In this document: piece after piece, positions 37,304 to 46,547 of the stretch
How the letters are laid out: each line of letters begins with the position of its first letter
Numbering within the stretch: position 1 is the stretch's first letter
The notes under the pieces: model-generated
What the model was told of the DNA's origin: nothing
Seen by the model: only the letters and a program-made list of their open reading frames with translations
The model's database searches: none
Translations under genes and position numbers: made by a program
From: an uncultured Litoreibacter sp.
GTDB lineage: Bacteria; Pseudomonadota; Alphaproteobacteria; Rhodobacterales; Rhodobacteraceae
Direction: 5' to 3'
Length of the DNA: 64,000 nucleotides
Assembly: GCA_947504205.1 (NCBI GenBank)
Contig: CANNGL010000003.1
Coordinates: forward strand, 310,001 to 374,000

Positions 37304-38511
37304 GCTTTTAACAAGTCCTTGAGTTCTGTGGTCGGATCGGAGACGGCCTCCGGATCCGCCGTCTTACCTGAGTCGATGAGCCGTTTACCTACCATGTAGG
37401 CACGCGGGTCGTTCATTGCATCGACAGCTATTAGTTGAGCTCCGTTATAGTACCAAAACGACTTGCAGGAGGAGTCTGCGCTGGAGCGTGTGATGATGCG
37501 GTCGTAGCCAGTGTTCAAACCCGCGATCTGGAGTTTTATGTCGTACTGATCTGACCAGAACCAAGGCTTTGGATCATATGCTTTTTGGGCGCCCAGCATG
37601 TTTTCCGCGGTGTTTTCGGCTTGGTCGATAGCATTCTGAACACTTTCAAGGCGGATCCTCTGGCCGTCACGTATAAAGGACGCACAGTCTCCGGCGGCCC
37701 AGATGTTGGTATCGGAGGTTTGGCCAAATTGGTTAACTGCAATGCCATTTTCGATTTTCAGACCAGTCTCGGCGGCGAGCTGGTCGTTTGGCGTGACACC
37801 AACGCCGATGACAACAATATCTGCTTTCAGACGGCTGCCATCGTCCAACTCCGCGCCATTGACATGAGGATCCCCTGTTAGGCGGAGGAGGCCGGTTTTT
37901 TCCCTTATTTCAACGCCATGTTTGGTATGTAATTCACGGAAATAGTCAGAGGTTTCGGCGGCGGCAACACGTTGTAATATGCGCTCAGCCATCTCGACCA
38001 AGATGACTTTTAACCCAAGCTTGGCAAGCACTGCTGCCGCTTCCAAACCTATGTATCCCCCACCTACGATAAGCGCATTTGATCCGGGCTTGATATCCGC
38101 TGCCATCAGATCCACGTCATGCAGACTTCGCACAACATGCACACCGCCCAGATCGCCTCCGATGCTGGCGGGAAGCCGCCGGGGCGTTGACCCTGTGGTT
38201 ATGGCAAGCTTGTCGTAGCCGAGTGTCTCGTCGCCAAGTTGAATTTCACGTTTCGCGGGGTCGATTTGCTGAACTTTGCTATGCAGCTTCAACGTGATGT
38301 TTTGATCAAGGTAAAACTGCTCAGGGCGAAGGAACAATCTCTCGAGCTCCATCTCACCTAAAAGATATGCCTTGGATAAAGGTGGACGTTGATAGGGTGG
38401 GATTGGTTCTGCACCAATCAGTGTGATGGGTCCTTCGTGGCCGCACTGCCGCAGTTTTGCGCAGAGGGATGATCCAGCCTGCCCTGCGCCGATTACCGCA
38501 ATGCTTTCCAT
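37300..38511 (-). CDS. FAD/NAD(P)-dependent ferredoxin- or rubredoxin-reductase-like protein
   Basis: A 403-residue flavoprotein with two Rossmann folds: FAD site VIGAGQAGSSLC (5-16), NAD site LIVGGGYIGLEAA (about 148-160), and the ATG/GD motif AAGDCASF. The C-terminal domain is of the oxygenase-coupled reductase type (ReductaseC). Such enzymes feed electrons to a ferredoxin of a P450 or dioxygenase; no partner is adjacent, so it may also act as a free disulfide or quinone reductase. Coupled to rsmD. Confidence 0.88.
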   Translation of the reverse strand: MESIAVIGAGQAGSSLCAKLRQCGHEGPITLIGAEPIPPYQRPPLSKAYLLGEMELERLFLRPEQFYLDQNITLKLHSKVQQIDPAKREIQLGDETLGYDKLAITTGSTPRRLPASIGGDLGGVHVVRSLHDVDLMAADIKPGSNALIVGGGYIGLEAAAVLAKLGLKVILVEMAERILQRVAAAETSDYFRELHTKHGVEIREKTGLLRLTGDPHVNGAELDDGSRLKADIVVIGVGVTPNDQLAAETGLKIENGIAVNQFGQTSDTNIWAAGDCASFIRDGQRIRLESVQNAIDQAENTAENMLGAQKAYDPKPWFWSDQYDIKLQIAGLNTGYDRIITRSSADSSCKSFWYYNGAQLIAVDAMNDPRAYMVGKRLIDSGKTADPEAVSDPTTELKDLLKA

Positions 38512-38597
38512 CGTTCTCGGCCCTTTTTCTGGTCACTGCCCATGCGCAAGCCTATATGATGTTTTAAGGAAAACTCAATTAGGGAAAGTGAGAGATC

Positions 38598-39086
38598 ATG
38601 GCAATTTCAGTTGGAGATACACTCCCCGAAGCTACTCTTGTACGCATTGGCGAGGAGGGCCCAGAAGCGGTCGAACTCGGACCACTGACAAAGGGCCGAA
38701 AGGTCGTACTATTTGCTGTCCCGGGTGCTTACACACCCACTTGTCATTCAGCGCATGTTCCCAGTTTTATCCGCACAAAAGATCAGTTCGCCGAAAAAGG
38801 CGTGGATGAAATCATTTGTGTTTCGGTCAATGATCCGTTCGTTATGAAAGCATGGGGCGAAACAACCGGTGCTTCTGATGCCGGAATCACGATGCTTGGC
38901 GACCCGGAAAGCGCCTTTACAAGCGCAATAGGTATGAATTTTGACGCCCCACCAGCTGGTTTACTGGCGCGTTCAAAGCGCTATGCGATGGTGGTCGAAG
39001 ATGGCAAAGTGACTTCTCTCAACCAAGAAGAAAATCCGGGACAATGCGAGGTTTCAGCAGGTGAGACCTTGCTTCAAAGCCTCTGA
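38598..39086 (+). CDS. Peroxiredoxin, Prx5-type
   Basis: Thiol peroxidase of the Prx5/AHP group, 162 residues. The active-site segment PGAYTPTCH is at 42-50 with peroxidatic Cys49. No glutaredoxin domain is fused. A GTGAGAG site precedes the ATG and a terminator-like hairpin follows at 39112-39137, so it is probably a single-gene transcript. It reduces H2O2 or alkyl peroxides with a thiol donor. Confidence 0.94.
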   Translation: MAISVGDTLPEATLVRIGEEGPEAVELGPLTKGRKVVLFAVPGAYTPTCHSAHVPSFIRTKDQFAEKGVDEIICVSVNDPFVMKAWGETTGASDAGITMLGDPESAFTSAIGMNFDAPPAGLLARSKRYAMVVEDGKVTSLNQEENPGQCEVSAGETLLQSL

Positions 39087-39111
39087 TCTGAAGCCCATTG
39101 GCGACGTTGGG

Positions 39112-39137
39112 GGCGTCCTGTAAGGGGCGCCGCTTTT
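39112..39137 (+). terminator. Rho-independent terminator after peroxiredoxin gene
   Basis: GGCGTCC (39112-39118) can pair with GGGCGCC (39125-39131), with one G-T pair and a six-base loop. A T-rich run starts at 39134. It lies 26 bases after the peroxiredoxin stop. Confidence 0.6.
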
Positions 39138-39154
39138 CCTTGTTTCTGGCAACC

Positions 39155-39454
39155 TCAGGCCCCTTGGATTTTGTCCATTACCTTCGCCAGGTTAACATCC
39201 AGTTCGGTTAAGCCTTCCGCGTCGTGGGTGGTTAATGTCACGTCAACTGTGTTGTAGACATTTGACCATTCTGGATGGTGGTTACTTTTCTCAGCAGCAA
39301 AGGCGACCTGCGTCATAAATCCAAAAGCTTCCGGGAAGTCCGGAAACTTGAAGGTTTTGGAAATCGCATCCCGAACAGGATCGTAGCTCCAGTCGGTCTC
39401 GCCCAAGGCATCGAGCACTGTTTCTCGCGCGTCATCGGTCAGTTTTTCAGCCAT
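39155..39454 (-). CDS. 4a-hydroxytetrahydrobiopterin dehydratase
   Basis: Pterin-4a-carbinolamine dehydratase, 99 residues. The family motif is complete: [16 protein letters not shown] and [12 protein letters not shown], with His59, His60 and His77. It recycles the oxidised pterin of aromatic amino-acid hydroxylases, but no such hydroxylase is in the window. Two bases separate it from the upstream COG3146 gene. Confidence 0.94.
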   Translation of the reverse strand: MAEKLTDDARETVLDALGETDWSYDPVRDAISKTFKFPDFPEAFGFMTQVAFAAEKSNHHPEWSNVYNTVDVTLTTHDAEGLTELDVNLAKVMDKIQGA

Positions 39455-39456
39455 TG

Positions 39457-40623
39457 TCAGGTTCCTTTTTTGAAAGGGCCGTAGTCTGTCAATTCTCTAA
39501 CTTCTTGATCCACCACCTCGTGTTCCTCCTTGACGTATCGCTCGATGGCGGCACGAAAACCCGGATCGGCGATCCAGTGAAGCGAATGTGTGGTGACGGG
39601 CAAGTAGCCGCGTGCCAGCTTGTGACTACCCTGCGCGCCAGCCTCGACCGTCGATAGTCTGCGTTTGATCGCATGGTCGATTGCCTGATAATAGCAGAGT
39701 TCGAAATGCAAACATGGATGATCTTCGACGCAGCCCCAGTATCGGCCATAGAGTGCGTGCTGACCGATGAAATTCAATGCGCCCGCGATTGGAACTGCAT
39801 CGCGTTCAGCGAGAACAAGTAAAATGTCATCCCGTAGTGTCTCTTGTGCGATGTCAAAAAAGCGTCGTGTCAGGTAGGGCGTTCCCCATTTTCGTGCACC
39901 AGTGTCTTGATAAAATCGCCAGAACGCATCCCAATGCTCAGGCTTTAGATCGTTGCCGGTATATTGCCGAATGATCCCGCCAAAGGACTGTGCAGTTTCG
40001 CGTTCTTTGCGGATGTTCTTTCTCTTTCTCGCTGACAGCGAGGCCAAAAAGTCATCCGGCGTTTCGTAGCCATTGTTGGACCAGTGAAACTGTTGGCTGG
40101 TGCGCCGTAAAAGCCCCATCTCAGCTCCGGCCGCCGCCTCGTCTTCGGTACAGAAAGTAATATGTAGCGAAGAGATATCGTTTGTATCTGCCAACTGAAC
40201 TGCGCCTTGAACAAGGGCGGCCTGTCCCATCGTCTCCCAGTTGGTTCGAGTCAAAAAACGCCGTCCGGTGGCGGGAGTGAATGGTACTGTCAGTTGGAGT
40301 TTGGGATAGTAGCGCCCGCCCGCGCGTTCGAATGCGTGCGCCCAATTATGATCGAAGATATATTCGCCTTGGCTATGTCCCTTTGCGTATAGAGGTGCCA
40401 CAGCGATTACTTCGTTGTTTGCACGGGCGACCAGATGTTGAGGATGCCAACCGGTGCCGGTCCCTACAGATCCAGATGTCTCAAGTGCCAACAGAAACCT
40501 GTGTGTCGTAAATGGATCCATCGCTGGCGCGGTGCCGTGTGGGTTGGAACATGCATCCCAGTCCTCAGCGGCAACTTCCTGAATCGATGGTATTACAGAA
40601 ATTTCTACGGATGTTTCCGTCAT
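39457..40623 (-). CDS. COG3146-family GNAT-fold acetyltransferase-like protein
   Basis: A 388-residue protein of the COG3146/PF04339 family, related in fold to FemAB and GNAT transferases ([43 protein letters not shown]). The substrate is unknown; peptidoglycan or peptide aminoacyl/acyl transfer has been suggested for the wider group. An AGGGTG site precedes the ATG. It is followed directly by the pterin dehydratase. Confidence 0.85.
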   Translation of the reverse strand: MTETSVEISVIPSIQEVAAEDWDACSNPHGTAPAMDPFTTHRFLLALETSGSVGTGTGWHPQHLVARANNEVIAVAPLYAKGHSQGEYIFDHNWAHAFERAGGRYYPKLQLTVPFTPATGRRFLTRTNWETMGQAALVQGAVQLADTNDISSLHITFCTEDEAAAGAEMGLLRRTSQQFHWSNNGYETPDDFLASLSARKRKNIRKERETAQSFGGIIRQYTGNDLKPEHWDAFWRFYQDTGARKWGTPYLTRRFFDIAQETLRDDILLVLAERDAVPIAGALNFIGQHALYGRYWGCVEDHPCLHFELCYYQAIDHAIKRRLSTVEAGAQGSHKLARGYLPVTTHSLHWIADPGFRAAIERYVKEEHEVVDQEVRELTDYGPFKKGT

Positions 40624-40671
40624 AGCACCCTGCCGTGATCTAAGTCTGACATGGTGTTTGGGTCGCTCAGG

Positions 40672-41424
40672 TCAAGCGGGAAGAAAGTCTTCAAAGGTGA
40701 TTGTATCTGCGATGGTCATAGCTTGACGTGCTTCTTCCTCGGATTTGACGGTCCAACATAAGATGGATCTGCCGCTCTGCTTGATTTCGTGGACACGCGG
40801 ACGATCGAGATCGCTTATCTCGTGAGAGATAAACGAGGCGCCAACCCGATCGACATCAGCTATCTGACGCAGCGTGTCGCATAGGTGCTTTGGAATTGGC
40901 CAATCCGTGTAGCGATAGGCCGAGGTGACTATGCCGCGTGGACGATCAGGACATAACTGCGCCATCGCCGCAGTACTGTGCGGATTGAAAGACATAACAG
41001 CGGCTGGACCCGGATAATCGCTGAGTGCATCAGCCACGGCGGCTTCGAGCGTACCGATATTTGTTCCAAGATGACCATCCTGATCTTTGAGTTCGATCAC
41101 AACCGGAACCTGCCCGGCAATCAGGTCCAGAATCGTGGGCAGGGTTTGGATAGTATCTTGGCCATCCGTCAGGACAACTTGGTTCAGCTCAGATGAGCTG
41201 CGCTGCTGAATGGGCCCTTTTTGGCCAGTGAGACGCCGCATGTCATAGTCATGAAAGACCATCGCACGCGCATCGTGGGAAAGCTGCACGTCGATCTCTA
41301 TCCCGTATCCGTGGTCAATCGCCGCTCTTACTGCAGAGGCTGAATTTTCAATTCGGCCAGCCTTGCGGTCATGCAAGCCACGATGTGCGATCGGGCGTTT
41401 TAGAAAAATCTCAGGAAGGCTCAC
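40672..41424 (-). CDS. Glycerophosphodiester phosphodiesterase
   Basis: A cytoplasmic GDPD-type enzyme (250 residues, no signal peptide) that splits glycerophosphodiesters into an alcohol and glycerol 3-phosphate. The catalytic residues fit: His14-Arg15 in IAHRGLHD, Glu43 and Asp45 in IEIDVQLS, and His58 in FHDYDMRR. The start overlaps the end of the RidA gene by four bases. Confidence 0.92.
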   Translation of the reverse strand: MSLPEIFLKRPIAHRGLHDRKAGRIENSASAVRAAIDHGYGIEIDVQLSHDARAMVFHDYDMRRLTGQKGPIQQRSSSELNQVVLTDGQDTIQTLPTILDLIAGQVPVVIELKDQDGHLGTNIGTLEAAVADALSDYPGPAAVMSFNPHSTAAMAQLCPDRPRGIVTSAYRYTDWPIPKHLCDTLRQIADVDRVGASFISHEISDLDRPRVHEIKQSGRSILCWTVKSEEEARQAMTIADTITFEDFLPA

Positions 41425-41888
41425 GATTTGATCTGAAAGATGCCTTCAATTTCGACAGCAACACCTAAAGGCAGTGCACCCGCGCTGACCGCAGATCGGG
41501 CGTGGCGTCCTGCGTCGCCTAATGCTTCGACCAAAAAATCAGAAGCACCATTTACAACCTTGGGCTGATCCGTGAAATCAGGCGATGAGTTAACAAAGCC
41601 AGTTAGCTTAATAACGCGCACCAAACGCTCGATGTCGCCATCACAGGCCGCCTTGACTTGTGCCAGCAGGTTGATCGCGCATTGCCTTGCGGCTGCCGCG
41701 CCTTCTTCAACGGTCATTGTATCGCCAATCTTGCCAGTAATCATGCCGTTGGGTCCGTTCGAGATCTGACCTGATACGTAGAGTATGTCGCCGACCGGCA
41801 CACTTGGCACATAGTTGGCGGCGGGTGCCGGAGCATCGGGTAGATCAACGCCAAGACTGTTCAGTCGCGTTTCTATTGGTCCAGGCAT
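41421..41888 (-). CDS. RidA-family (YjgF) enamine/imine deaminase
   Basis: A 155-residue member of the RidA superfamily, whose archetype removes reactive 2-aminoacrylate and related enamines made by PLP enzymes. Family segments are VGDILYVSGQI, AARQCAINLLAQV and the C-terminal GVAVEIEGIF. The start at 41888 is set by a GGGAG site eight bases upstream; the frame extends to 41918. A threonine ammonia-lyase, a known enamine producer, is in the same window at 5775. Coupled to the GDPD gene. Confidence 0.9.
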   Translation of the reverse strand: MPGPIETRLNSLGVDLPDAPAPAANYVPSVPVGDILYVSGQISNGPNGMITGKIGDTMTVEEGAAAARQCAINLLAQVKAACDGDIERLVRVIKLTGFVNSSPDFTDQPKVVNGASDFLVEALGDAGRHARSAVSAGALPLGVAVEIEGIFQIKS

Positions 41889-41964
41889 AACAATACTCCC
41901 TGATTGGACGGGTCTCAATTTTGGCGGAGGCTATATCTGACGGCGCTTCGCCGCAAACTGAAAA

Positions 41965-43284
41965 TCAGGATTCCCGAAATGCGCGTTTGAAGTAGTCTGT
42001 CAGAGGTTGCACCAAGTAGGTGATGGGAGAGCGTTCATTGGTTTTGATGAAGCCGTCAACCGGCATCCCGGGCACAAGGTCGACGTCGCCCAAACGCGCG
42101 ATTTCACCTTCTTTAAGGATCATTTCAACGCGATAGTAACTGCGCCCTGTTGCTTCGTTCGAAAAGACATCGCCAGAGATACCCACGACTCTACCAAAAA
42201 CCTCTGGAGTGGTGCTGGCATCGAAGGTTGCGAAGTTCATTGTTACGTCTTGGCCAACAAAGACTTCGTCTACATGAATTGGATCAACCTCTCCGGTAAT
42301 GACCAGCGGCCGATCCTGCGGAATGACGTAAAGCAGCGGATCAGCCGGGCGGATCACGGAGCGTTCTGCGAAGACCTGCAGGCCGAATATCAAGCCACTC
42401 ACTGGCGCAGCGATATCGAGCCGAGAAAGCTGTTCTACGAGATTGGAACGCTTCTCGATCAGTTCGAATTCCTGATATTGAAGATCGCGAAGCTGGGTAA
42501 TGGCATCTTCTTTGCGCTGGGTGTCCAAGCGCAGAATTTCAAGGTCGATTTCGGTTATGCGGCCAGCGCTTTCAGCCGCAGATGCTGCAAGTTCACCCAC
42601 TGTACCTTGAAGGCGAGCGTCTTCACGACGCAGCGCGAGAACCCGGCTGGCCTGTGCCAAGCCTTTGTCGAGAAGTTCCTGCTGAGCCTCGAGTTCTTCT
42701 TTCAACAGGACCAACTGGCTTTTCATCGCATTTTGCTGCGCTTCTACTCCAGCCACTTGGCTTTGGATTTGCGCTTTACGTTTCTCGAGCTGTTCGATTG
42801 CTTGTTCGTTCGAGAATATTCGCGTTTTGAATAGCCGGCGTTGACCTTCGATCAGTTTTTGGATGTCTGTTCGACCTTCTGCTTCTGCTATCAGAAGAGG
42901 ATCAAATTCGATCTCTTCCGCGCCATCGCGTTCTGCTTCAAGTCGACCGATCCGCGCCATCATCTCGAACAACTGGCCTTCAGTGACTACCAGATCTGAC
43001 CTCAGCCGTCTTGCATCGATACGGATGAGAACATCGCCTTTTTCGACGCGATCACCCTCATCAACCAGGATTTCGGCCACCACACCACCATCGGGGTGCT
43101 GAACAACTTGCTTGTTTTGGTCAACTTCGATGCGTCCGGTGACAATGATCGCGCCGGCGATATTGGCCATGACGCCCCACGTTCCGAACCCACCAACCAA
43201 TACGAGAACAGCTACAAGACCTATCGCGACCGGAAGGCGTGCAGACCAGCTGTTTTTGGTGGGCTTCTTTGCTTGTTGGTTCAC
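41965..43284 (-). CDS. Type I secretion membrane-fusion protein (HlyD family)
   Basis: Periplasmic adaptor linking an inner-membrane ABC exporter to a TolC channel. It has a membrane anchor (about 15-42), a biotinyl-lipoyl-like half ([18 protein letters not shown]), a long helical hairpin (about 110-290) and a C-terminal beta-barrel part with [11 protein letters not shown]. 439 residues. The start is GTG at 43282-43284, overlapping the stop of the ABC gene (GTGA). No TolC gene is in the window. Confidence 0.93.
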   Translation of the reverse strand: MNQQAKKPTKNSWSARLPVAIGLVAVLVLVGGFGTWGVMANIAGAIIVTGRIEVDQNKQVVQHPDGGVVAEILVDEGDRVEKGDVLIRIDARRLRSDLVVTEGQLFEMMARIGRLEAERDGAEEIEFDPLLIAEAEGRTDIQKLIEGQRRLFKTRIFSNEQAIEQLEKRKAQIQSQVAGVEAQQNAMKSQLVLLKEELEAQQELLDKGLAQASRVLALRREDARLQGTVGELAASAAESAGRITEIDLEILRLDTQRKEDAITQLRDLQYQEFELIEKRSNLVEQLSRLDIAAPVSGLIFGLQVFAERSVIRPADPLLYVIPQDRPLVITGEVDPIHVDEVFVGQDVTMNFATFDASTTPEVFGRVVGISGDVFSNEATGRSYYRVEMILKEGEIARLGDVDLVPGMPVDGFIKTNERSPITYLVQPLTDYFKRAFRES

Positions 43285-45017
43285 GTGACGCCCCCCGGCC
43301 CAGCGGATTTTGAAATGGCTTGGTGATTTTTGACGGTTCCTTTGAGGACTTCATCGCGGGGACCGAATGCCCGCCTCATCCCACCTTCTAGGACGAGCAG
43401 CATCTCGCATTCTTGGATCGCAGATGGGCGGTGGGCCATTATGATCACCGAGCCGCCAGCTTTTTTCATGTCTCTGATAGCGGTATTGAGCGCTTGAGAG
43501 CCATCATTGTCCAGATTGGCATTGGGTTCATCTAAGACCAACAAAACTGGATTTCCAAACAGGGCGCGCGCCAGTCCTATTCGCTGAAGCTCACCCCCAG
43601 AAAGGCGGCCACGGGCTGTGGAGACCGGAGTGTCGTAGCCCTGTGGTTGTCTGAGAATGAGGTCATGCGCAGCGGCGCGTTGGGCCGCCTTTACGATTTC
43701 GGCCGGGTCTGCAGCGGCATCGAGCCTAGCGATATTTTCGCCTATAGTGCCGTCAAAGAGCCCCACTTTTTGAGGTAGGTACCCGATAAGACGTCCAAGA
43801 ACATCAGGATCAAACTGGTCGAGCGCTGCCCCGCCCAGGCGAATTTTCCCACCCGCGGGATGCCAGACGCCCGTTAGGGCACGCGCGAGTGTCGACTTTC
43901 CTGCGCCAGAAGGTCCAATCACCCCCAAAGCATGGCCTGGCCGTAGATCAAACGAGACCATCCTTAGAGTAGCTTGCTTTTCACCGGGTGGAATAATCGT
44001 GACTTGCTCGGCCACTAAGCGTGCCTCAGGGCGCGGTAGGGGCGTATGTGGCCGCAACACAGGTACTTCAGACAAAAGCTCTCGCAGTGAATTCCAACCT
44101 TGGAGAGCGCGTTGCACCAGAGCCCATTGACCGACGGCAAGTTCGATTGGTGCCAGCGCGCGTCCGAGCAGAATCGAGCCTGCTATCATCGCGCCTGCTG
44201 TCATCTCGTTTTGCAGAACAAGATAAGCACCTAGCCCCAGCATGGCGGACTGTAAAAACAGCCTCAGCGTTTTGGTTGTCGTTGTGATCAAGCCTGAGCG
44301 ATCGGTTTTAATCAATGACTTTTCGAGAGCCTCGGTACGCACATGTTGCCAGCGGCTAAATGCGGCGTCTCGCATGCCGAGACCTTGGACAACCTCGGTT
44401 TCATCGAGAATCTCATTGCTGAGTTGGTTTGCCTGTACCGATGCGATTCCCGCTCGCAGTTGCGGCTCTTGGGTTGAACGCTGGTTAATCAGGGCAAGCA
44501 GGATCAGAATTGTTCCACCGGCGACTGCGAGCGCACCTAGCCACGGATGAAAGATGAAGATCGCAGCCAAAAAGATCGGTGTCCACGGCATGTCGAACAA
44601 GGCCAATAATGCCGGGGATGATAAAAGTGTCTGAACAGACTCCAGATCTCGCAGACCTGACCGTGGATCGCCATCTTTAGGATCGACATTGGATCGGCGC
44701 AGCAGCGCTGCAAATACCCGCCGATCCATCTTGTCCTGAAACCTCGCCCCGATACGCGCCAAAATACGCCCTCGTGCGAAATCGAGTATCCCCATCATGC
44801 CGTAAAGAAATGCCACAAGCAGGGAGAGGGCGATCAGCGTCTCCTCCGAGCGGCTACCCAAGACCCTATCATAGACCTGCAGCATATATAGCGGCCCGGT
44901 CAGCATCAGTAGATTTACAAAAATGCTAAATAAAAATACCGCCCAAAATAGCGAACGGCTTTCGCGCCTCGCGGCTTTGAGTTCGTCGCGACCTCTGAAA
45001 GTGCTTTGATTCTTCAT
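43281..45017 (-). CDS. Type I secretion ABC permease/ATPase (PrtD-like)
   Basis: An inner-membrane exporter for unfolded protein cargo. The transmembrane domain (about 20-310) has no N-terminal peptidase domain, so it is of the PrtD/AprD group. The ATPase domain has Walker [10 protein letters not shown], signature [17 protein letters not shown] and Walker [13 protein letters not shown]. From the ATG at 45017 ([12 protein letters not shown]) it has 578 residues; the open frame starts at 45074 but that extension is not family-like. No substrate gene is adjacent; the cadherin/Hint protein at 19763 is one candidate. Confidence 0.92.
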   Translation of the reverse strand: MKNQSTFRGRDELKAARRESRSLFWAVFLFSIFVNLLMLTGPLYMLQVYDRVLGSRSEETLIALSLLVAFLYGMMGILDFARGRILARIGARFQDKMDRRVFAALLRRSNVDPKDGDPRSGLRDLESVQTLLSSPALLALFDMPWTPIFLAAIFIFHPWLGALAVAGGTILILLALINQRSTQEPQLRAGIASVQANQLSNEILDETEVVQGLGMRDAAFSRWQHVRTEALEKSLIKTDRSGLITTTTKTLRLFLQSAMLGLGAYLVLQNEMTAGAMIAGSILLGRALAPIELAVGQWALVQRALQGWNSLRELLSEVPVLRPHTPLPRPEARLVAEQVTIIPPGEKQATLRMVSFDLRPGHALGVIGPSGAGKSTLARALTGVWHPAGGKIRLGGAALDQFDPDVLGRLIGYLPQKVGLFDGTIGENIARLDAAADPAEIVKAAQRAAAHDLILRQPQGYDTPVSTARGRLSGGELQRIGLARALFGNPVLLVLDEPNANLDNDGSQALNTAIRDMKKAGGSVIIMAHRPSAIQECEMLLVLEGGMRRAFGPRDEVLKGTVKNHQAISKSAGPGGVT

Positions 45018-45205
45018 TTTCGTTTCATTTTGCGCCGTTGTCCGCCGGTATGGCCATCTTTTAGTGCCTTGCAAACCGCTTTGCTCAAAAGTTTACCGAA
45101 TTGACCCTTGACCATCTGGCAGTTTGCCATGACCTGCTGTAGCGGAATACAGTTATCCTGGGGTAAAAAAACCCTTAGCATTTGTAGAAAGCCTGAGGAA
45201 CGGCA

Positions 45206-45955
45206 GTGTTTCGCTTATTTTTTAAATTCGTTCTCCCTATTTCCGCCGCCGGCTGGCTTGCTGCCTGTTCGCCAGCGCCTGCACCCGACCTGTCTTTTGA
45301 TCCTTTGGAGGAGCAGAACAGGGAGGTGCACCTTGCGAACCGTGATTTGGATCGTTTCGTCGTGCGACCAACGTCCAATGCCTATGGAAGTGTATTGCCT
45401 GCACCGGTGCGTACCGGCATTGGTAACTTTGCATCGAACCTAGGTTTGCCTGGCATGGTTTTGAACAACCTTCTTCAGTTCAGAGTTGAAGATGCAGGCG
45501 CAAACACCATGCGTTTCTTGCTGAACACGACCCTCGGCTTTGGGGGTCTGCTTGATATCGCCACGGATGCAGGTCTCGCCGAGCGCTCTACGGATTTCGG
45601 TGAAACACTTTATGTTTGGGGCGCGCCGGAGGGGAATTATATTGAGCTTCCGGTCGTTGGGCCTAGTACGGAACGTCATGCGGTCGGTCGCGTCGTCGAT
45701 ACGATCATCAATCCGCTGAACTCGGTTCTTCAAAGCCCGGAACGGGGATACGCAACCGTGACTGGGGTCGCGGCACGATTTGGTGATCGTTACCGGTTCT
45801 CGGATTTTGTGGACAATGTCCTATATGAAAGCGAAGACAGCTACGCGCAGGCCCGGTTGCTGTATTTGCAGAACCGACGCTTTCAATTGAGTGGATCGCA
45901 GGCGGAAGCGCCTGACTATTTCGACCCGTATGAGGATATCTATGGCTCAGAATAA
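45206..45955 (+). CDS. mlaA: MlaA-type outer-membrane lipoprotein
   Basis: VacJ/MlaA family: removes misplaced phospholipid from the outer leaflet of the outer membrane and hands it to MlaC. A lipoprotein signal ends LAAC with Cys near 21; the family segments LLQFRVEDAGANTMRFLLNTTLG and FGETLYVWG follow. The start is GTG at 45206 with GAGGAA upstream. 249 residues. It overlaps the mlaC-like gene by 14 bases. Confidence 0.92.
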   Translation: MFRLFFKFVLPISAAGWLAACSPAPAPDLSFDPLEEQNREVHLANRDLDRFVVRPTSNAYGSVLPAPVRTGIGNFASNLGLPGMVLNNLLQFRVEDAGANTMRFLLNTTLGFGGLLDIATDAGLAERSTDFGETLYVWGAPEGNYIELPVVGPSTERHAVGRVVDTIINPLNSVLQSPERGYATVTGVAARFGDRYRFSDFVDNVLYESEDSYAQARLLYLQNRRFQLSGSQAEAPDYFDPYEDIYGSE

Positions 45956-46547
45956 TATAATTTCACGGCGAACTTTGATGTTGGCTATGTCGTCCTTTGC
46001 AGCTTTTTCCGCATCTGGCGCGCACGCGCTATCCGGGCCGCAAGCGGAATCCGTCGTGCAAAATGCAGTAGCAGACATCAACAAGATCATTGCGTCAGGT
46101 AAGTCCGAGGCAGCGATGCTACGTGACTTCAAACGTGTGTTCACACGCTACGCGGACGTGAATATCATTGCCTTGACGACGTTAGGGCCCGCGCGCAGAT
46201 CAGCTTCCAAGGCACAAGTGCGGGCATATGTTTCCGCTTTTCAGGATTATTTCACGCGGAAGTATGGTCGACGTTTCCGCGAATTCATTGGCGGTAAGAT
46301 TTCCGTTCAGGGGTCCCGAAAGTCGAAGAGTAACTTTGAGGTTCAATCAACCGCAAAACTGCGTGGTTCATCGCCGTTCAAGGTCCTTTGGCTGGTGTCT
46401 GACCGCTCGGGAAGTCCTCGGATATTCAACATGATTATCGAGGGCGTGAATGTTCTCACATCGGAGCGCGCCGAGATTGGTGCGATGCTTGATAAGCGGA
46501 AGGGCGACCTAGATCGCCTGACGGCCGACTTGAGGTCACTCGGGTAA
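45942..46547 (+). CDS. mlaC: MlaC-type periplasmic phospholipid-binding protein
   Basis: Tol_Tol_Ttg2 family carrier that moves phospholipid between MlaA and the inner-membrane MlaFEDB complex. The N-terminus (NIISRRTLMLAMSSF) is a Tat-like signal peptide, and the mature protein keeps the family pattern (FKRVFTRYADVNIIA, YFTRKYGRRFREF). The start at 45942 follows GAGGAT; the frame begins earlier at 45891 inside mlaA. The rest of the Mla system is not in the window. Convergent with the PBP1A gene; the two stops abut. Confidence 0.9.
   Translation: MAQNNIISRRTLMLAMSSFAAFSASGAHALSGPQAESVVQNAVADINKIIASGKSEAAMLRDFKRVFTRYADVNIIALTTLGPARRSASKAQVRAYVSAFQDYFTRKYGRRFREFIGGKISVQGSRKSKSNFEVQSTAKLRGSSPFKVLWLVSDRSGSPRIFNMIIEGVNVLTSERAEIGAMLDKRKGDLDRLTADLRSLG

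Noticed and set aside
41941-41953. CGGCG-ctt-CGCCG hairpin between the RidA and HlyD genes
   Set aside because: Short stem without a T-run on either strand; not enough for a terminator.
42007-42834. Open frame of 275 codons antisense to the HlyD-family gene
   Set aside because: Lies wholly opposite a clear HlyD gene; composition is Phe/Cys/His-rich as expected of a shadow frame.
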